Below, piece by piece: positions 51,763 through 59,800 of a stretch of DNA of 64,000 nucleotides. The DNA comes from Nanobdellota archaeon (lineage in GTDB: Archaea; Nanobdellota; Nanobdellia; Woesearchaeales; JAGLXL01). A program made the position numbers and the translations under genes. The notes under the pieces were generated by a model. That model had not been told where the DNA came from. It saw only the letters and a list, made by a program, of their open reading frames with translations, and made no database searches. Numbering within the stretch: the stretch's first letter is position 1; every line of letters starts with the position of its first letter. The stretch spans positions 16,360 through 80,359 of the forward strand of contig JAGLXL010000006.1 in assembly GCA_023132895.1 (NCBI GenBank), given 5' to 3'.

Positions 51763-52956
51763 TTATTTTCTGGTTATTATTTCAACGACGTCTCGGTGTT
51801 TTAATTTGTGCTCTTTGCCAATAGTTCTTTTGGTCTTGACATCAATGGCACGGATGAATCCTTCACCGATGTCTGTATGGATTTGAAAGGCCAAGTCTAA
51901 AGCTGTGCTCTCTTGGGGTAAAAGATGGACATCAGGTAGGAGATTGCCTGATTTATCTGTTAACTTACTATTTTCAACTGGAAAAACTGCAAAATATTTT
52001 AAGAAATCAAAAACAGCTTTGTCTAAAACTTCTTGGATGCCAGGGGTTTTGAATTTTTCTAGGAATTTTTTCATGAAATCAAGGCCTTTTTTCTTGTCTT
52101 CATCCAGGTTTTGATTAGTGATTTTGAAGTGCTCTTCTCCTGGAATGTATTCTATTAATTTGTTTTTAGCTGCTTCTCTAAGAGCTAATTCAACTTCTGC
52201 TGAACAAGGAATAGTTAAGCGGTCTGGAAACTGCTTTTGGATTTTTTCAAAGTTTTCCTGGCCAGTTTTGATGTCAATTTTATTACAGGCGATAATGGTG
52301 GGTTTGGTTCTTTTTCTAAATTCAGTGGCGAGGCTTTTGAGTTGTTGATCTGTCCATTGATTGGGTTTGTCTTTGTTGAGGTTTAGTTTTTGAATGACTT
52401 CTTTAGCCATTTCTTCTGTAACCTTTAAGGCGCTGAGTTGTTTGCCTAGGGCTTTGTCAATTTCCTGGTTTTCCTGTAGGACTTGACGGGCAAATCTTTC
52501 CCAGCCTTTCTTTAAAATGCCGAGATACCAGAGGTCTAATTCTTCCTCTAGGAAAAGGATATCTTGGGCTGGGTCGTGGGTGCCTGGTTCAACTGGCTCG
52601 CCTTGGTCATTGGTTGAGCCTGAGACATCAACAACATGGATTAAGACATCTGCTTGTCTGAGGTCGTCTAGAAATTGATTGCCTTTGCCCAGGCCTTTGT
52701 GGGCACCAGGGACTAAACCAGCGACATCCATTAAATCAACTGGAACAAAACGCCAGCCTTGGAGACAATAGCCAAATCTAGGGTTGCATTGTTTTTTGAA
52801 TTCTTTGTCAACGCAATCAACTTTAACATAAGCCACACCATGGTTTGGTTTGATGGTGGTGAAAGGATAATTAGCTATTTCTGCTTCTGCTAGAGTAGCA
52901 GCTCTGAAAAATGTTGACTTGCCACTACTAGGCTTTCCAACAAGTCCAATTAACAT
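51763..52956 (-). CDS. ychF: YchF/OLA1-type P-loop NTPase, archaeal form
   Basis: 397 residues. G1 GLVGKPSSGKST near the N terminus, NYPFTTIKPNHG in switch I, G3 DVAGLVPGAHKGLGKGNQFL, G4 ACNKID, G5 SAE, and a C-terminal TGS domain (about 330-397). The family binds ATP as well as GTP and associates with ribosomes. The archaeal branch lacks the bacterial coiled-coil arrangement. Divergent promoter region to the PHP gene. Confidence 0.94.
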   Translation of the reverse strand: MLIGLVGKPSSGKSTFFRAATLAEAEIANYPFTTIKPNHGVAYVKVDCVDKEFKKQCNPRFGYCLQGWRFVPVDLMDVAGLVPGAHKGLGKGNQFLDDLRQADVLIHVVDVSGSTNDQGEPVEPGTHDPAQDILFLEEELDLWYLGILKKGWERFARQVLQENQEIDKALGKQLSALKVTEEMAKEVIQKLNLNKDKPNQWTDQQLKSLATEFRKRTKPTIIACNKIDIKTGQENFEKIQKQFPDRLTIPCSAEVELALREAAKNKLIEYIPGEEHFKITNQNLDEDKKKGLDFMKKFLEKFKTPGIQEVLDKAVFDFLKYFAVFPVENSKLTDKSGNLLPDVHLLPQESTALDLAFQIHTDIGEGFIRAIDVKTKRTIGKEHKLKHRDVVEIITRK

Positions 52957-53034
52957 ATCATTTTTAATTTGAAACCTCGTTTAAATAATTTTCTCTTTAA
53001 TAAAATTTAAAAATCAAATCAAAAAAATTAACCT

Positions 53035-53724
53035 ATGCTTAAAGCTGACTTACATATTCATGTTCAAGGGGATCCAAGGCACCATATTAAGTATACAGCT
53101 CAGCAATTAATTGACCGGGCTAGTGAGTTAGGTTTTGAAGTTTTGGCGATTACAAACCATGACCAGTTATTTTATAATGAGACTTTAGCTAATTATGCTA
53201 AGTCAAAAGGAATTCTGCTGATTCCAGGGATTGAGAAAACAATTGAGGGCAATGAAGTTTTGATTTATAATGTAACTCAGAAGGATGTTGAGAGGATTAG
53301 AAGTTTTGAAGATTTAATGATGCTGAAAAGGGAGAAGGATATTTTAGTGATTGCGCCACACCCATATTTTCTTTTACCAAATTGTTTGGGGAAGAATTTG
53401 GAAAAGTATATTCATGTCTTTGATGGAATTGAATATTGTCATTTTTATAACCGGTTGATTAACAGGAATAGAAAAGCAGTTCGAGTAGCTAAGAAATTTG
53501 ATAAAGCAGTGGTAGGGACTTCTGATGTACATGATTGGTTTCAGTTTAATAATACTTATACTCTGGTTGATGGGAAGAAAAGTGTTAGTTCAGTAATTGA
53601 AGCGATTAAAAGGGGAAAATGTCAATTAAAGACCAGGCCTTTGTCATGGTTTAATTTTATGAAAGTGCCCTTAAATGTTTTAATTTTTACTTCGAAACGC
53701 ATAACCTTTATAAATAAAAATTGA
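53035..53724 (+). CDS. PHP-domain phosphoesterase
   Basis: 229 residues. The start ADLHIHVQGDPRHHI and AITNHDQLF carry the His/Asp ligands; EKTIEGNEVL, APHPYF and GTSDVHDW give the rest of the trinuclear metal site. PHP enzymes hydrolyse phosphoesters such as histidinol phosphate, or polymerase-linked pyrophosphate. Substrate unknown. It is followed after 12 bases by the conserved hypothetical gene at 53737; a TATA-like CTTTATAAATAAAA lies in its last codons. Confidence 0.85.
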   Translation: MLKADLHIHVQGDPRHHIKYTAQQLIDRASELGFEVLAITNHDQLFYNETLANYAKSKGILLIPGIEKTIEGNEVLIYNVTQKDVERIRSFEDLMMLKREKDILVIAPHPYFLLPNCLGKNLEKYIHVFDGIEYCHFYNRLINRNRKAVRVAKKFDKAVVGTSDVHDWFQFNNTYTLVDGKKSVSSVIEAIKRGKCQLKTRPLSWFNFMKVPLNVLIFTSKRITFINKN

Positions 53725-53736
53725 TTAATTCTGATT

Positions 53737-54402
53737 ATGCCTATTTTTACAGAAGCTAAAACTCCGCAAGAGGCTAAAAAGATCTTAGACGAACAGACTA
53801 TTTTAGCAGCTAAATTTAGAGTGAAGTGGAAGGATATTTTTGATGCCAAACAATTCTATATTTCTTTACATGAGTGGCTGGATGAATACGACTGGAAAGA
53901 TCCTCAGTTAGCCAGTTCACCTGATTATCATGAGTCTTTGTATTTTGAAAGATTAAGTGACCATGGGGATAAGGAGTTGTGGATTAGATGGAGGATGCAA
54001 AAATTTCCTGATGGAATCAAGAATTCTTATTACAAATACCATTTGGATTTTGATTATCACTTCCTTTATTTAATGCCCACAGAAGTCATGCATAAGGGGA
54101 AAAAGTATAAGAAAAATGTTTACAAAGGTGAAGTAGAGATTTGGGTTCATGCTTATATTCAATTAGACCATCAAGGAGCCTGGTCAAAACATCCGGTTCT
54201 GCAATATTTCAATAAAATTTTTCCTAAAAGGATTTTTAGAAAGGAATTATATGATCAGAAGAAGAAAGAGCTGTATAGGGAAGCTTATATCCTTCAAAAT
54301 TATATCAAACACTGGTTTAAGCTACATAGATTCTTGCCTCATGAAGAAATGAGACCTTTCCATCGGTCATATGCGTTCCCAACATACCAGAGACAGTCGT
54401 AA
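53737..54402 (+). CDS. Conserved-looking hypothetical protein, aromatic-rich
   Basis: 221 residues, soluble, unusually rich in Tyr, Trp, His and Phe (YKYHLDFDYHFLYLMPTEVM, EIWVHAYIQLDHQGAW). The C-terminal helix is basic and amphipathic. I do not recognise the family; the beta-sheet-rich middle looks like a ligand- or lipid-binding barrel. A TATA box CCTTTATAAATAAA 25-30 bases upstream suggests its own leaderless transcript. Confidence 0.6.
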   Translation: MPIFTEAKTPQEAKKILDEQTILAAKFRVKWKDIFDAKQFYISLHEWLDEYDWKDPQLASSPDYHESLYFERLSDHGDKELWIRWRMQKFPDGIKNSYYKYHLDFDYHFLYLMPTEVMHKGKKYKKNVYKGEVEIWVHAYIQLDHQGAWSKHPVLQYFNKIFPKRIFRKELYDQKKKELYREAYILQNYIKHWFKLHRFLPHEEMRPFHRSYAFPTYQRQS

Positions 54403-54437
54403 ACTTTATATACCAATTTATTTCTTTTTACACTTAT

Positions 54438-54531
54438 GCCCCTGTAGCTCAGCGGCTAGAGCGACAGCCTTGTATGTGGATGATGCACTAAGGAAAGCTG
54501 TAGGTCGAGAGTTCAAATCTCTCCAGGGGCT
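54438..54531 (+). tRNA. tRNA-Thr (TGT) with anticodon-loop intron
   Basis: Acceptor GCCCCTG/CAGGGGC (discriminator T), D arm GCTC-AGCGGCTA-GAGC, anticodon stem ACAGC/GCTGT, T arm GAGAG-TTCAAAT-CTCTC. The loop CTTGTA+A is interrupted after position 37 by about 21 bases (starting TGTGGATGATG), leaving 73 bases and anticodon TGT. CCA is not encoded. A TATA-like TTTATATACC lies about 35 bases upstream, and a T-run follows the 3' end. Confidence 0.88.
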
Positions 54532-54551
54532 TTTATTATTGGAGGTTTCAA

Positions 54552-55166
54552 ATGAAATTAATTTTACTTGGTCCACCTGGTTCTGGAAAAGGGACGGTGG
54601 CTAAAAGACTGGCCCAGGAATTTGGTTTAGCTCATCTTTCGACTGGAGATCTTTTTAGAGAAGAAATTGCTAAGAATTCAGAGATTGGTAAAAAGGCCAA
54701 GGAGTACATGGACAAAGGGATCTGGGTTCCTGATGAGATTACCATGGACATAATTAAAAATAAGTTAGATGATAATTTTGTTCTTGATGGGTTTCCCCGA
54801 ACAATACCTCAAGCTGAAGCTTTGGATCAATTGGCAAAAGTTGACATGACAATTAATTTAGAGATTTCTAAGGAACAAAGTATTGAAAGAATTAGCGGCC
54901 GGAGAACTTGTAGTGGATGTGGCGCTATTTATCATGTTAAATATATGCCTCCTAAAAAAGAAGGAGTTTGTGATAAATGCGGCGGGGATTTAGTGCAACG
55001 GTCAGACCAAACAGAAGACGTAGTCAAGACGAGGTTTGAACAGCATCATGAAAAAACAGAGCCTTTATTGAAGTATTATGGAGATAAAGGTCTTTTAAAG
55101 AAAGTAGATGGTTCTGGCACTCCTGATGAAGTTTATGCCTTGGTTAAGAAGGAAGTAGAGTCTTGA
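54552..55166 (+). CDS. adk: Adenylate kinase, bacterial type with zinc LID
   Basis: 204 residues. P-loop GPPGSGKGT at 7-15, NMP-binding FPRTIPQAE near 81, and a LID domain with a four-Cys zinc site (Cys120, Cys123, Cys140, Cys143; CSGC and CDKC). It converts AMP and ATP to two ADP. This is the monomeric bacterial/eukaryotic form; many archaea instead have a trimeric AdkA. Ribosome site GGAGG in front. Convergent with truD, overlapping it by 23 bases. Confidence 0.95.
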   Translation: MKLILLGPPGSGKGTVAKRLAQEFGLAHLSTGDLFREEIAKNSEIGKKAKEYMDKGIWVPDEITMDIIKNKLDDNFVLDGFPRTIPQAEALDQLAKVDMTINLEISKEQSIERISGRRTCSGCGAIYHVKYMPPKKEGVCDKCGGDLVQRSDQTEDVVKTRFEQHHEKTEPLLKYYGDKGLLKKVDGSGTPDEVYALVKKEVES

Positions 55167-56118
55167 TGACTCTAGTGGCATAACTACCTTTGGGTAATTG
55201 GAAGGAGATGGTGATTTTATCTTTTGATTTTTCTTTTATGCTCGGAGGGTTCCCCTCCGGCATCCCAGAAGCTTTGCTTCTTAGGATTTTGAAGTTTTTG
55301 ACTTGGGCGTAGACATTCCTGTCTATTCCTTCGGCTGAGATTTCGGGGATTTGTTTGATGATAAAGTCTCTAGGAGTTACATTTTCTTTTTTGAGGATTT
55401 GTTTGATGATTTTGTTTTTGACTTCAGTTCCAAAGCCGACAATAGGCACTGATTTGGGTTTAGGAGTTATTTTTTTAACGGATTCATTCCAAATATAGGA
55501 TTGGTAAGCATGGATGAAAAGCATTAAAAGTTTTTTTTCGACTAGTTTAACGGCATTGACATAATCATGGGGTTTGTTTTGAAGGTGTTTTTTGATTTTG
55601 TTTTTGACGAGATTGTTTTTGAGGAGTAATTTGACTGCTTGTTTGAAGTTGCCTTTGACTATGGATTTACCGATTTCGATGTTATCAGTGGAGAATCTTT
55701 GTTCGTCAAAAAGGTTTAGGATTTTTTTTATAGGTTGGATTTTTTTTATTTGTTTTTGTGTTAGATTTCTGATAGTGATGATGAATTTATTGCCTTTGAG
55801 GTCGCCTAAAGAGATAGGTTTATGGCCTGGACCGATTATTTTTATTTTAATGTTGTTGAGTTTGATTTTTTCTAATTTTTCTTTTTTGGCATTGTAAACA
55901 GAACAGACTTGTTTGGTGATAGCCCGTTTATCTTTGTTGCCAGCATAACCAAATTTTTTGAAACTAATATTAAGGGCTTTGGCAAGCAGTCTAATGGCTT
56001 CTGAAGTGTTGAGGCCTTGTTTTTCCAGCCAGAAGTAAAGGTAAGGGCCTGAAGTTAGTTCGTGCTTAGGAATTTCTTCAACTTGAAAATCTTCATAGAT
56101 TTGTTTGATTTGGTACAT
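55144..56118 (-). CDS. truD: tRNA pseudouridine synthase TruD with palindrome-encoded insert
   Basis: 324 residues. It makes pseudouridine 13 in tRNA. The catalytic Asp63 lies in FGYAGNKDKRAIT; the start FQVEEIPKHELTSGPYLYFWLEKQGLNTSEA and the ending FQLPKGSYATRVIKTLL are typical. Just before the ending, residues about 279-298 (LRSKASGMPEGNPPSIKEKS) are encoded by two back-to-back perfect palindromes (55243-55281) and replace the short link usual for the family. The insert keeps the frame and so probably forms a surface loop. Confidence 0.88.
   Translation of the reverse strand: MYQIKQIYEDFQVEEIPKHELTSGPYLYFWLEKQGLNTSEAIRLLAKALNISFKKFGYAGNKDKRAITKQVCSVYNAKKEKLEKIKLNNIKIKIIGPGHKPISLGDLKGNKFIITIRNLTQKQIKKIQPIKKILNLFDEQRFSTDNIEIGKSIVKGNFKQAVKLLLKNNLVKNKIKKHLQNKPHDYVNAVKLVEKKLLMLFIHAYQSYIWNESVKKITPKPKSVPIVGFGTEVKNKIIKQILKKENVTPRDFIIKQIPEISAEGIDRNVYAQVKNFKILRSKASGMPEGNPPSIKEKSKDKITISFQLPKGSYATRVIKTLLPS
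55243..55281 (-). repeat. Palindromic units inserted in frame in truD
   Basis: CGGAGGG-TTC-CCCTCCG (55243-55259) and AGAAGC-TTT-GCTTCT (55267-55281). On the coding strand the order is CTAAGAAGC-AAA-GCTTCTGGGATGC then CGGAGGG-GAA-CCCTCCG, the same plan as the array at 49140. Two palindromes in one coding stretch with no stop codon is unlikely by chance. Confidence 0.65.
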
Positions 56119-56163
56119 GTTTAAGTGAAAAAGTTTATATTGATTAAAAATTTATCTGATGAT

Positions 56164-56937
56164 ATGAAATATTTTATTGGTTTGGATGTAGGAGCAACTA
56201 AAACAGAGGGTGTTTTGATTAATGAAAAAGGCAAGGTTTTTGGTTATGATAAGGTTTTGACCAAGAAAACAAAAAAAGATCTTCTTGAAGAGATTTTTTC
56301 TTTGATTGAGAGACTGTGGGTTAAGAAAATTTATGGGATTGGAATTGGAGTGCCGGGGCAGATAAGGGAAGGGATGATGGTTAGTCTACATAATCTACCT
56401 AAACTTAAGAATTTGAATTTGGGGAAGATAGTCAGGAAAAAATTTGGAGTTCGAACACTAATTGATAATGACGCTAATTGTTTTGCTTTGGCTGAAGCAA
56501 GATTTCAGAAGAAAAATAATTTGGTGGGTTTGACTTTAGGTTCTGGTGTTGGCGGCGGGATTATTATTGAGGGCGAGATTTATCATGGTAAGGATGGATT
56601 AGCTGGTGAGTTCGGTCAAATTGTTTATCAAAAAGAAACTTTTGAAGATTATTGTTCTGGGAAATTTTTTAAGAAAAATGGTTTTAATAAGAAAAGTTTT
56701 GAAGAATATGGTTTTCATTTAGGGAATTTAATTAATGTGGTAGTTAATTCGGTTGATCCGGAAATAGTTGTTTTAGGTGGTTCGGTGATTAAATCTTTTG
56801 GTTTTTTTAAAAGTGCTATGGAAAGGAGGCTTAAAAAGTCATTAACATATTCTCAGTTAAGAAAGACGAAAGTAGTTGTTTCTAAGGTTAAATATGGTGG
56901 GGCGATTGGAGCAGGTCTTTTACTGCAAAACCTTTAA
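56164..56937 (+). CDS. ROK-family sugar kinase
   Basis: The frame opens at 56125, but ATG 56164 gives the usual start MKYFIGLDVGATKTEGVL (257 residues). ROK signatures: phosphate-binding DVGATKTE, GIGIGVPGQI, LIDNDANCFALAEA (catalytic Asp) and LTLGSGVGGGIIIEGEI with HGKDGLAGEFGQ. The zinc motif HxCxCGxxGC is reduced to a single Cys (YCSGKFF), so metal binding there is lost. Probably phosphorylates a hexose or N-acetyl sugar. Confidence 0.85.
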   Translation: MKYFIGLDVGATKTEGVLINEKGKVFGYDKVLTKKTKKDLLEEIFSLIERLWVKKIYGIGIGVPGQIREGMMVSLHNLPKLKNLNLGKIVRKKFGVRTLIDNDANCFALAEARFQKKNNLVGLTLGSGVGGGIIIEGEIYHGKDGLAGEFGQIVYQKETFEDYCSGKFFKKNGFNKKSFEEYGFHLGNLINVVVNSVDPEIVVLGGSVIKSFGFFKSAMERRLKKSLTYSQLRKTKVVVSKVKYGGAIGAGLLLQNL

Positions 56938-56964
56938 AAATCATCTTCTTTTCTAGAATCTTAC

Positions 56965-57134
56965 GGACCTGTGGCCCAGTCTGGATAGGGCGACAAAGAT
57001 TTATGTGAAAACATTGTCTATCGTAAGCCTCCTAAGCTGTAGGTCGGGGGTTCGAAAATCATGGGTTGGCTGTAAAAACCGTACGGTTGGTCTTTGACTG
57101 TAATAACCTGTGTTCGAAAGTCCCCTCAGGTCCG
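56965..57134 (+). tRNA. tRNA-Arg (CCT) with two introns
   Basis: Acceptor GGACCTG/CAGGTCC, D arm GCCC-AGTCTGGATA-GGGC, anticodon stem ACA+GC/GCTGT, loop CTCCTAA (anticodon CCT). About 31 bases interrupt the 5' side of the anticodon stem (after ACA). The T stem GGGGG/CCCCT encloses TTCGA...GT with about 64 extra bases; TTCGAAA occurs at both borders of this intron. Removing both leaves 75 bases. The discriminator is G and CCA is not encoded. The exact splice borders are uncertain by 1-2 bases. Confidence 0.8.
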
Positions 57135-57145
57135 TAATTTTTATA

Positions 57146-57742
57146 ATGAAATTAAAGGAATTTTACTTGAAATATGAGAAAATTGTTCTTGTTTTGTTAG
57201 TAATTGTTGTTTTTTCTGCGGTTTATTTTTCAATTAATTATTTAACATCTTTTCGTCAGACTTATCAATTGAATATTTTTATTGATAATTTGATCCCCTT
57301 TTTACCATTGACAATTCTTATTTATCAATTTACTTATGTGCTTTGGTTTTTGCCTTATTTTTTAGTTAAGAAAGTTGAGCCATTAAGAAAACTAACTTGG
57401 TCTTATATTATTCTACTTTTGGCCAGTGCTGTTGTTTTTTTGGTCTTTCCAGTGAGAGTAATCAGGCCAGAAATGGTTAGTGGTGGTTTGGTGAGCTGGT
57501 TAGTAAATACTTTTTATTCTATGGATTTACCTTATAATGCTTTTCCGAGTATTCATGCGTCTTATACTTTTCTAGTTGGTTTTTTTTCTTTTAAATATTT
57601 GAAAGAATTGGGGTTAATTATTTATTTGATGGCTATTTTTATTATAATATCAACCTTAACATTTAAGCAGCATTATTTTTTAGATGCAGCAGCAGGGATT
57701 TTATTGGCGACAGGGGTTTACTTGGCATTGTTTAGAAAATGA
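57146..57742 (+). CDS. PAP2-family membrane phosphatase
   Basis: A GTG at 57110 is in frame but lies inside tRNA-Arg; ATG 57146 is taken (198 residues). Six membrane helices; the PAP2 motifs are FPVRVIRPE, FPSIHASYTF and KQHYFLDAAAGI. Enzymes of this type remove phosphate from lipid phosphates or undecaprenyl/dolichyl pyrophosphate, or transfer head groups (AUR1-like). The overlap of 4 bases with the glycosyltransferase gene suggests lipid-linked glycan or lipid synthesis. Confidence 0.85.
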   Translation: MKLKEFYLKYEKIVLVLLVIVVFSAVYFSINYLTSFRQTYQLNIFIDNLIPFLPLTILIYQFTYVLWFLPYFLVKKVEPLRKLTWSYIILLLASAVVFLVFPVRVIRPEMVSGGLVSWLVNTFYSMDLPYNAFPSIHASYTFLVGFFSFKYLKELGLIIYLMAIFIIISTLTFKQHYFLDAAAGILLATGVYLALFRK

Positions 57743-58410
57743 AATTTTCGATTATTATTCCAGCAAGAAATGAGGCAGGTTATTTAGCAAGGACTTTGAA
57801 GAGTATCGAAAACCAAGATTATCCTGATTATGAAACAATTGTAGTGGCTAATGGGTGTGAAGATAATACAGTAGAGATTGCTTCGAAATATGCAGACAAG
57901 GTTTTTTCTTTGAAAGAAGCTGGAGTAAGCAAAGCTCGTAATTACGGGGCTAGGAAGGCCAAGGGTGAGGTATTGGTTTTTTTAGATGCTGATACTGAAT
58001 TAAGCATCGATACCTTGAAAGAGATGGAGAAGAGATCGGGTTCAGGATTTGGAGTGGGAACAGTTAAGGTTAAACCAAGTCCAGCTAAGTTACGCTATAA
58101 GTTAATGATGGGTTTAAAGAATTTAGTTAATTATTCGGGGATTTATCTTTGGTCAGCAGGGATTATTTACTGCCGTCAATCTGAATTTCTTGGATTTGAT
58201 GAGAAGCTACATGTCAAGGAAACTTCTTTTTTTATACACAAGATGAAGAAAAAAGGAGGTTTTCAGTTTTTGAAGAGCAGTTTTGTCAGGACATCGATGA
58301 GGAGATATGAAAAATGGGGTACTTTGAGATTAATATTGTTTTTTGCCGGCAAATGGGTGAAAAGTATTTTTTCTGATGTTAAGGGAGATAGATATCCGGT
58401 GATACGATGA
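57739..58410 (+). CDS. Family 2 glycosyltransferase
   Basis: 223 residues. GT-A features: FSIIIPARNEAGYLARTLKS at the start, VVANGCEDNT, and the DxD-type motif LVFLDADTELS (about 72-82). No membrane anchor except a possible C-terminal amphipathic helix. Coupled to the PAP2 phosphatase upstream and to an unknown gene downstream (4-base overlap each). Likely adds a sugar from a nucleotide donor to a lipid or surface glycan. Confidence 0.88.
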   Translation: MKFSIIIPARNEAGYLARTLKSIENQDYPDYETIVVANGCEDNTVEIASKYADKVFSLKEAGVSKARNYGARKAKGEVLVFLDADTELSIDTLKEMEKRSGSGFGVGTVKVKPSPAKLRYKLMMGLKNLVNYSGIYLWSAGIIYCRQSEFLGFDEKLHVKETSFFIHKMKKKGGFQFLKSSFVRTSMRRYEKWGTLRLILFFAGKWVKSIFSDVKGDRYPVIR

Positions 58411-59150
58411 AAGTCAATTTTTTTGAGGAATTTCCAACTAGGGAAAATTTGGAGAAGGCTAAGTTGGTTAAGTTTGATTCTGTGGTTTATATCGCAGCCA
58501 GAAACTTGAAGGAATTTTTGAAATATTTCAAGGAAATTAAAAAAATAAATCAGCGAATAACTCCGGCTTACTGGCCTGTTTTGAAAAAGAAAGAGGGTTA
58601 TTGGTTGAGTCCTTTTTCTGAGACCAAGGCTTTGAAGATGATTTTTGAGGAATTGAAGAAGTTTGACAAAAGTTTAGTTGTTTTGCTAGATTTTGAATTT
58701 CCAATCCATGTTCCTAAGTTATTTTTTAAGAATTTTTTTAGGTTTTTTAAAAATAAAAAATTGATTAAAGAATTTTTGAGGACTAAACCAAAAAAGATCA
58801 AGTTAGTGACTGCAGAATACGTGATTAATAATAAATTGTTTAATTTAATTTTGGGTTTGCTGGGGGTTCATTTAAAGAAAGGAATTTCAGAAAGAATTTT
58901 TATGTGTTATACTTCAATGGCCAGAAATGATTATTGGGAAAAAGTGATGAAGAATAATATTGAAAAGCAGAAGTCAGTTGGTTTAGGGGTGATTGCACTT
59001 GGTATTTTAGGTGATGAACCGATTATTTCTGTGCAAAATTTAGAGAAAGATTTGGAATTAGCAAAAAAGTCAAGGACTGAAAAGGTAACTATTTTTAGAT
59101 TGGGTGGTTTGAATAAGGATTATATGAAAGTGATTAATAACTTCAACTGA
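58407..59150 (+). CDS. Unknown protein in PAP2-glycosyltransferase operon
   Basis: 247 residues, Lys/Phe-rich, soluble or peripheral. Alternating strands and helices (KFDSVVYIAARNLKEFLKYF, KSLVVLLDFEFPIHVPKL, KKIKLVTAEYVINN, LGVIALGILGDEP, EKVTIFRLGGLN) suggest a TIM-barrel-like fold ending in FRLGGLNKDYMKVI. No catalytic signature that I can name. It is the third gene of a coupled operon with the PAP2 and glycosyltransferase genes. Confidence 0.6.
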   Translation: MKVNFFEEFPTRENLEKAKLVKFDSVVYIAARNLKEFLKYFKEIKKINQRITPAYWPVLKKKEGYWLSPFSETKALKMIFEELKKFDKSLVVLLDFEFPIHVPKLFFKNFFRFFKNKKLIKEFLRTKPKKIKLVTAEYVINNKLFNLILGLLGVHLKKGISERIFMCYTSMARNDYWEKVMKNNIEKQKSVGLGVIALGILGDEPIISVQNLEKDLELAKKSRTEKVTIFRLGGLNKDYMKVINNFN

Positions 59151-59159
59151 AATTAAACA

Positions 59160-59195
59160 TATGGTAATGTATTTATATATACCTTCCTTACCTAA
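59160..59195 (+). promoter_or_regulatory. Promoter with inverted GGTAA/TTACC halves around a TATA box
   Basis: TTTATATATACC (about 59170-59181) is a strong TATA box about 25-30 bases before the ATG at 59201. GGTAA upstream and TTACC downstream of it form an inverted repeat, a plausible site for self-regulation by the winged-helix protein encoded next. Confidence 0.4.
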
Positions 59196-59200
59196 ATAAT

Positions 59201-59800
59201 ATGAAAAACAATTTCCTTTTAGTTAACCTGGATGAAGAGAAAACCAAGAAATTGGCTGAAATTATTTCGAGTACAACATCTCGTAAGATTTTGAATTACC
59301 TGGCAGACAAAGAAGCGACTGAAAGTGAGCTATCTAAGGAATTGAAGCTGCCTTTGTCAACTGTGCATTATCATTTACAGAAATTAGTTGAAGGTAATCT
59401 AGTAGTAGTTGAGGAATTTCATTATTCTAAGAAAGGACGGGAAGTCAACCATTACAAATTAGCTAACAAATATATTATCATTGCTCCAAAAGAGACCAAA
59501 GGTTTGAAGTCTAAGTTGAAGTCTATTTTGCCTTTGATTGGAATTATTGCTGGTATTTCTGTAATTATTGAATTTGTGCAGAGATCAACTTTAAGTTTTG
59601 GGAGAGTGGCTACTTTAGGAGCTGAAAAGGTGATAATGGGAGCAGCTGATGAAGCTGCAGAAACTGCATTTATTGCGCCAACTACTGTTCAATCAACCCT
59701 TCCTCTATGGGCCCATATTGGATTTTGGTTTTTGATAGGTGGTTTGGCAACTATTGTTTTGTATTTGATAATTGATTATTTTTGGAAGGTGAAAAAATGA
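59201..59800 (+). CDS. Membrane-tethered ArsR-like winged-helix regulator
   Basis: 199 residues. An N-terminal winged helix (TSRKILNYLADKEATESELS with the recognition helix STVHYHLQKLVEGNLV and a wing) is followed by two membrane helices (ILPLIGIIAGISVIIEFV and a C-terminal HIGFWFLIGGLATIVLYLII). The layout is that of DPANN/archaeal membrane-bound regulators that sense envelope state. It overlaps the SIMPL lipoprotein gene by 4 bases. Confidence 0.78.
   Translation: MKNNFLLVNLDEEKTKKLAEIISSTTSRKILNYLADKEATESELSKELKLPLSTVHYHLQKLVEGNLVVVEEFHYSKKGREVNHYKLANKYIIIAPKETKGLKSKLKSILPLIGIIAGISVIIEFVQRSTLSFGRVATLGAEKVIMGAADEAAETAFIAPTTVQSTLPLWAHIGFWFLIGGLATIVLYLIIDYFWKVKK

Noticed and set aside
57110..57145. 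GTG start of the PAP2 gene at 57110
   Set aside because: It lies inside the tRNA-Arg gene; ATG 57146 in the same frame gives a normal start.
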